64,000 nucleotides of DNA. Origin: Bimastos eiseni. Lineage: Eukaryota > Annelida > Clitellata > Crassiclitellata > Lumbricidae. The notes under the pieces are model-generated. The model was not told the origin of the DNA. It did no database searches and saw only the letters and a list, made by a program, of their open reading frames with translations. Location: positions 16,486,589 to 16,550,588 of the forward strand of contig OY365813.1 of assembly GCA_959347315.1 (NCBI GenBank), given 5' to 3'. Shown piece after piece: positions 58,959 to 64,000 of this stretch. The translations under genes were made by a program, and so were the position numbers. The first letter of the stretch is position 1. Each line of letters opens with the position of its first letter.

Positions 58959-59848
58959 ATGGCGACGTACGATGAGATTTTGGGATGGATTGAGAAGGAG
59001 GGGGAAACAATCAAGGGAATCCAAGACGCAAAGAATGTCCGAGACAATGACATCGAGATAAAGGGCATCAAGGAGAAACTACACGACATTCTGGCTTACA
59101 ATGAAAAGGTCACAGAGGTCGTCAATCAGGTGAGGGATTATGATCACGATAATTAAAAGTAAGTACATAAATAAGTATGAACCAACTGCTAGCCGTATTT
59201 CGACGAACATTACGAAGCAATTGCGAGTAACTCATTCTGTATTCCTACAAAGGCCAACACAGAGAGTCGTAGAGTAATGGTAAACACACTGGGGCGTCGA
59301 GCTGAGAAACTGAGTTCGAGACCCGTATCTCCCGTAAGATCGACTAGTCCTTCTTTCACTAGGCGGTGGCGTTTATTAAAATAGATGTATATCGTAATGC
59401 GGCCTTGCATGACTGCCGACGTTTAGATTTGGCGCCTGTAATAAACTTGTCATCGTTCGTTTATACTGTACTGTGCTTCTGATCAAACTGGGGTTTGTCA
59501 ATTTGAAACTAAACAAATCATATCATTATTAAAAATAAGTAAGTGAGTACAACAACCAGGTAAATAGCATTAGGCTCTTATATCTATAGAGAATCATCAC
59601 CCGAATTTCGATGTAGCTTACATTACGAAGTAATTACGAGTAAATCATTCTGTATTCTTCCGACAGCCGACATCGTTGACTGTGCATTTAATATCAGGGT
59701 TCAGGTTTCTCGGCTCCGTTGGATATAAAACTGTTCTTTTTTAAACAAGAAATCGATCTGGAGACGTTTTTACTTTCAGACAACCGACGCTGATAAAGTG
59801 AAAAAACTCAAAGAATCATACGATGCATTGCAGGTATACATGCACCTC

Positions 59849-59883
<35 letters not shown>

Positions 59884-62800
59884 TTGTAGCTATGCATATT
59901 TGTATTTTTTTATTTCTTCTGAATTTTTGCTCAAAAGTGCACACATGCCTCAACGGCGTAATTGCAGTTGTAATGCAGGACGAAGGACTTCTAAAGGTCC
60001 CTACACAGTGAAGCCTCGGACAAGGGTCGAGGTTGAAATACAAGCCCACACATATATGGATCATGTTATCGGTTTCTTGTGTATTCTTATTATTAGTTCA
60101 ACTGGTTGGGGGAATGATAAAAACATTTGATTATGGTTATTCTTCATTTAAAATCGATGCCTGTTACTGTAAGACGAAAGTTCTTCATGGACCTATGCGA
60201 TTGTTCGATGCCCAGAAGCTTATATAGTACACTTCTTATATCTTAATGGTTGTGCGTATATTTGCCAGTCATTTTATGCGAAGTTCTGCCATTAATTCTT
60301 ACAGCATCCGTTCCTCTCTCATTTATAGACCCATTTTATGTAGAACAACTATACGTCAATTCTCAATTAAATACATAGGACCCAACACTTGGAATATGAC
60401 ACCAATCGAAATTCGTCAATTCAGCACAATCGGAGTTTTCAAAAATAAATATAAAAAACATTTGTTAACTACCCTTTATAAATAATTGGTGTGTGCACAG
60501 ACAGCATTAATTAACTAGTTAAGATGATGATTTATGTTTCAATAGTATTTACCTGTTGCCCAATATCTAATTGTAAAGGGTAGGTCCTGTTAGCGGGACC
60601 AATCGGTCCCTTAGGGGTTTACTTTCCCTATTATCCCTCTTATTGCCGTTTTTTTCATGCATTATTTTTCTTTTGTTTAATTGTTTGAGATGGATAATAA
60701 AAACACGTGGTTATGGTCATGGCTATAACACCGTCGATGTAACATGTCGTACCACGTTCTTTTTGACAAACTTCTTCCACTTATCTGAGACAGAATCTGT
60801 GTTTTTTCATTGCAGGCGTTGGTTGAAAGGAAGCTTGGTTGTCTGCAGAAGATGAATCAGATCGCACAGCTCGAAGACAGCTGCTCGGTTAGTCTGCCAT
60901 TATCATGACTCCTCGGATCAAAGCAGACTCTGCAGCAACTATGACAGACTTTCCGATCTTCACCTGAAGTGCAGAGAGAATCACGAGAAAACCGACTGAT
61001 AGACAGACAGACAGACAATCAATCAGACAGACAGACAAACAGATAGTAAGATAGACAGACTCGTTTCATCTGTAACATATTCTTTTCAAATCCAACATCT
61101 TACTAGTTGTTAGTTCATATAAATATATAAATATATATATTATATATGCAATCAATCATATTTATATTGCATTGCAAGAAATTTAATAAGATGCATGTTT
61201 ATGTATATTTATATATATATTTATGCATAGATATATATTTTTTTTGTCTTCTAGAGTCTGTCGCAGGTGTTTGATTTGCGATCGGCGTTTTTGGTTCACC
61301 CCAATGACCTCGAGACCGATTCGCATTCGAAACCAGAGAAAAACCTATCTGGATTCATAGCCCAAACCTCTCAGGTACAACATTCATCAATCCATGCGAC
61401 ACGATCAGTATCCCTCTCTTTTACGCTATATCGTTTAATAGCAAACGCTTGTGTTGCTGAGAGTTGATCGGAACATTAGCGCCGGTGAATAAGCTGGTCT
61501 CCCTGACGTGGTCTTTGTGGGCGCTGAGAAATTTTCAAAGAGTTACATTACATTGAGCGGTAAATTGTATGCGTATGTTACGGGTGCCCCTCTTCTTTCT
61601 AGCTCTCTGATCTTGCTATATCGACTCTGTGCACTGTATGCAGTGGAAGTGACTTCGCCATGGATTCCATCATTCCAATAGAAGTCTGACATTTCTCTTT
61701 TGTAACGTCGGAGATTGAAGCCCCAAGCTCTGGATTTTGACATTACAACACGCTTACCATTACGTACTCAAAATCGGTGCACATTAACCGCTCACCATTA
61801 CGATTATATGCTAGAATAAAGTACATATTTACAGTTGCAGAGCAAGACAATTGAATGTTATTATCTGAGAAAGTATTATTGCACCCAGTTGCTTGTCTTC
61901 AGCGGCGTCGCTAGGATTATAAGCCAGGGAAGGCAGATTGGATATGATTAGGGTGAGTGGGAGAGAAAGAGGCTCTGTATCTCCTATCTAACCCCATTAA
62001 ATTTTTAAATTAGCAATGCTAGCATACTCATTTGTTTGTGACGATGCCATCATAATCAAGCAACAGTTTGTTTTAAAACTAAAAAAATACACACAATGTA
62101 TCATAAATTCGGAATAATTACATGATAGAATTCAAATTATATGCGATGGGTACTATGTGAATGCAATAATAAAAGGGTAACAGACTAACAGCTAGGGTTA
62201 AGAATAACCCAAAGGCTATGCTTAATGTAAATACTATGGTTAAGATTGGGAATTAATGTCCTCAGTCATGCATGTACATGGCGATTAGTGCGCTTGGGTT
62301 TGCCCATGCATGGCTAAGGCCCTCCCTCACTCTAGGGTTTACTGGGCGAAGTGGTAGAGAGGTAGTGGCAAAGTGGTAATATTCAAAGCGGCCAGAAGTC
62401 ATCGGCTAGATCAAACATACATTGGGCTAATGCAAGTTTAATTTTTATACAACGAATAGCATGCAAGAAACGTCTTCTACCGCGTAGTGATTACATCAAG
62501 CTTTCTCGGCGATAACTCAGTTACTGCCGGGCGGCTCAGGTTACTTTTCAATGGGAAAAAATATTTCGGTTAAAGAAATAATATAAAAACTGAGAGGAGA
62601 TAGGCGCCTCTGCGCCTCAATGGTAGCGACGACACTGCTTGCCACGTGCTGTTTTACGGAGCCATTCGAGCCCTGATTTGACCCGCTGCTTGTGCAAGAT
62701 AAATTATGTGCAGTTATAAGATGATTGTGTTTTCAAAGGACTGTATCTTTGGCGTTCATGATAACTGGAGGTTGATCATCAGTCTGCTCAAATGCGTCGA

Positions 62801-63964
62801 AACTCATCTTCAGAACGGCTCAGCCTACAGCGAGGTTAGATACCAATGAGCCTCATCTCTCTGTCTCTCTGTATCTCTCTGTCTTTGTCTGGCTGTCTCT
62901 GTCTGTCATATATACATAATATCTATCTGATACCATGGCCTATGTATTATTTTTATTATTACAGTAATTTTACATAGCGCCCTTTCAAGTTTGCCTACTC
63001 AGAAGCGCTCCCAGCTCAACCCCTGCTGAACAGAACAGTCTTAAGAGGAGTTAGAAACAAGGCAGACTGATTAATAGGTATTTTGTCGAAAGATGGTAGG
63101 GAGCCCATTCCATGTCACAGGACCAGACAGTGAGAAGGCGCGGCGCTTCCTCACAGCAGTCCGGGAACGGGGTACAATAAGTTCAGCTTGTCCAGCTGAG
63201 CGGAGATAGCGAGTTGAGCCGGTGTACACTCGCCGAAGCGCCACCTAGTATCTATGTATATCATCAACAGTCGCTGCAGTCCATACCGATCATACTCTCA
63301 GTCTAGGAGACCTGTATGGCGTATACACGCGAAGCCTACATGGCAGACGATCGAAGCATGTATCCTTTGAGAGCCATCTCTGTTATTGTTGCTGCTGTTG
63401 ATGATGGTGATGTCTTGCTTAATATCATCTACACCCAACAGACGTACACCATGCATTGATTTGCATATATCTGTAGGCCATGAAGACCACCTGTGAAAAA
63501 TCGATTCTTATCCATCAGTGTATTGATGCGTATAACAGACGCCTATCGATTCGGTTGAATTAACCTGTCGCGCATCGTTTATTTTAACTGGCACGACCAG
63601 AATTAGCGATGGAAACGATCAGCAACCGAACTAATTCAATTAGTATGAAAAATTTCATAAAATGTTATAAAAGCCCAAAGTTTCATTGCAGATTGACAAT
63701 CATAACAATTATGCAGTAACGATAGAATGTGTTTACATGGGTATTGACAGACGACAACGGTGTAGAACCAAAAGATAATTGCAGTGGTGCTTGCAGGGAC
63801 TCCCATTAAAGGCATTGTTGTTGCTTTTGGTGCAGTTTTTCCACGAGGTGCAAGAGAGTGAGCCGTGGATGCTAGACGACCTTCTCCAGATCCTCAAGTT
63901 CTTTGAGACTCGAGTGGTCACTGGAGATGACGATGAGGCGAAGAAACTGGCAACCGAACTGGAA
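58959..63964 (+). CDS. Spectrin-repeat protein, probably plakin group, 3'-truncated by window edge
   Basis: Six exons, all in phase 0: 58959-59129, 59780-59833, 60816-60887, 61255-61374, 62739-62834 and 63836-63964. They give 214 residues of helical heptad-type sequence. The start ATG at 58959 has A at -3 and G at +4. An acceptor (TTTCATAG) 10 bases upstream suggests a preceding 5' UTR exon. Recognisable stretches are MATYDEILGWIEKEGETI, KLKESYDALQ, then NWRLIISLLKCVETHLQNGS and EFFHEVQESEPWM. The last two resemble the plakin-domain repeat (W...LL.C...HL...Y..F...V..A). Plakins link intermediate filaments, actin or microtubules to junctions. The family assignment is inferred from this pattern only; another spectrin-repeat protein is possible. 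The exon start at 62739 uses an AAG acceptor; phase agreement supports it. Confidence 0.6.
59266..59525 (+). mobile_element. SINE family E, copy 2
   Basis: AGAGTAATGG, GAGTTCGAGACCCGTA, GCATGACTGCCGACG, TTTATACTGTACTG, GGGGTTTGTCAATTTGA and an A/T tail stand in the same order as the copy at 48645-48905. It lies in the first intron of the spectrin-repeat gene. Confidence 0.65.
59920..60045 (-). mobile_element. SINE family C fragment
   Basis: On the minus strand it reads CGACCCTTGTCCGAGGCTTC, then GTGTAGGGACC and CAACTGCAATTACGCC. This corresponds to the middle of the copy at 1618-1860. A (TGTC)n run lies just before it at 59848-59880. Confidence 0.65.
60246..60720 (+). mobile_element. LINE RT C-terminal end and 3' UTR
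   Basis: The frame 60246-60485 ends RTTIRQFSIKYIGPNTWNMT, then VFKNKYKKHLL. This is the usual end of a non-LTR ORF (RTxxRxxSIRxxGPxxWNSLP, then FKxxLKKHLL). The 3' part (to about 60720) ends near GGATAATAAAAACACG. It is 5'-truncated and lies in an intron. A similar tail (GAATGATAAAAACATTTGA) lies at 60111-60130. Confidence 0.7.
60985..61060 (+). repeat. (GACA)n microsatellite
   Basis: Imperfect GACA/AATC tetranucleotides in an intron. Confidence 0.8.
61470..61552 (+). repeat. LINE 3' tail (AATAAGCTGGT family)
   Basis: GCGCCGGTGAATAAGCTGGT, then TTTGTGGGCGCTGAGAAATT. It matches 46550-46618 and the reverse complement of 20808-20880. Confidence 0.65.
61900..62637. mobile_element. hAT-type non-autonomous element, 738 bp
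   Basis: The ends CAGCGGCGTCGCTAGGATT and (reverse strand) CAGTGTCGTCGCTACCATT agree at 15 of 19 positions and fit hAT termini. The flanking 8-mers CTTGTCTT and CTTGCCAC agree only at 5 of 8, so the duplication is eroded or the border is slightly off. No transposase frame. It lies in the intron before exon 62739, about 100 bases upstream of it. Confidence 0.6.
62960..63250 (-). mobile_element. LINE 3' end, minus strand
   Basis: The minus strand carries a decayed RT tail (LSGPVTWNGLP-like in GTGACATGGAATGGGCTCCC, then LKTVLFSRG) and the tail GAGCGCTTCTGAGTAGGC and CTTGAAAGGGCGCTATGTAA. It belongs to the same family as 2440-2937 and 17270-17400. Confidence 0.65.
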
Positions 63965-64000
63965 GTGAGTTTGGGTCGCTCAATTCAATTTTTTTTAGAT

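Overview
The window reads as nuclear DNA of an intron-rich animal. All recognisable genes are split into short exons with GT/AG boundaries and metazoan protein families. Introns and spacers are full of microsatellites, SINE copies, LINE 3' ends and DNA transposons. The taxon cannot be fixed from sequence alone. A marine invertebrate is my inference from the repeat types and from the very frequent TAGGCCTA palindrome.

Layout (all genes on the + strand): (1) 226-5145, the 3' half of a class II Rab11 family-interacting protein (RAB11FIP3/4 type), whose 5' part lies before the window. (2) 5146-10140, 3' UTR and spacer, ending in a short CpG-rich stretch with a YY1-like site. (3) 10141-27291, a homologue of the poorly studied vertebrate gene C8orf34. 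Its N-terminus is an RIIa-type dimerisation/docking segment. I place about 15 small exons whose phases agree from start to stop. (4) 27292-29670, spacer with a fold-back element and a hAT MITE, then a short E2F/CCAAT/E-box promoter. (5) 29672-44309, a complete 17-exon MCM7 gene that joins without any frame break into 722 residues. (6) 44310-58948, a 14.6 kb gene-poor region of repeats, including a 0.7 kb (ATGT)n array. (7) 58959-63964, the 5' part of a spectrin-repeat gene, probably of the plakin group, running off the right edge.

The genes belong to unrelated processes (endosome recycling, possible cAMP/AKAP-type docking, DNA replication licensing, cytoskeletal linkage), so this is an ordinary neighbourhood and not an operon or a functional cluster. 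I found no new enzymatic or defence system.

The most distinctive content is mobile DNA. There are six hAT-type elements (five with matching or near-matching 8-bp target duplications, one with weak flanks). One hAT sits inside another, which itself sits inside a fold-back repeat in MCM7 intron 2. A roughly 70-bp piggyBac-like palindrome occurs twice, and a 165-bp inverted repeat pair lies in the C8orf34 introns. Several SINE/LINE families share 3' tails.
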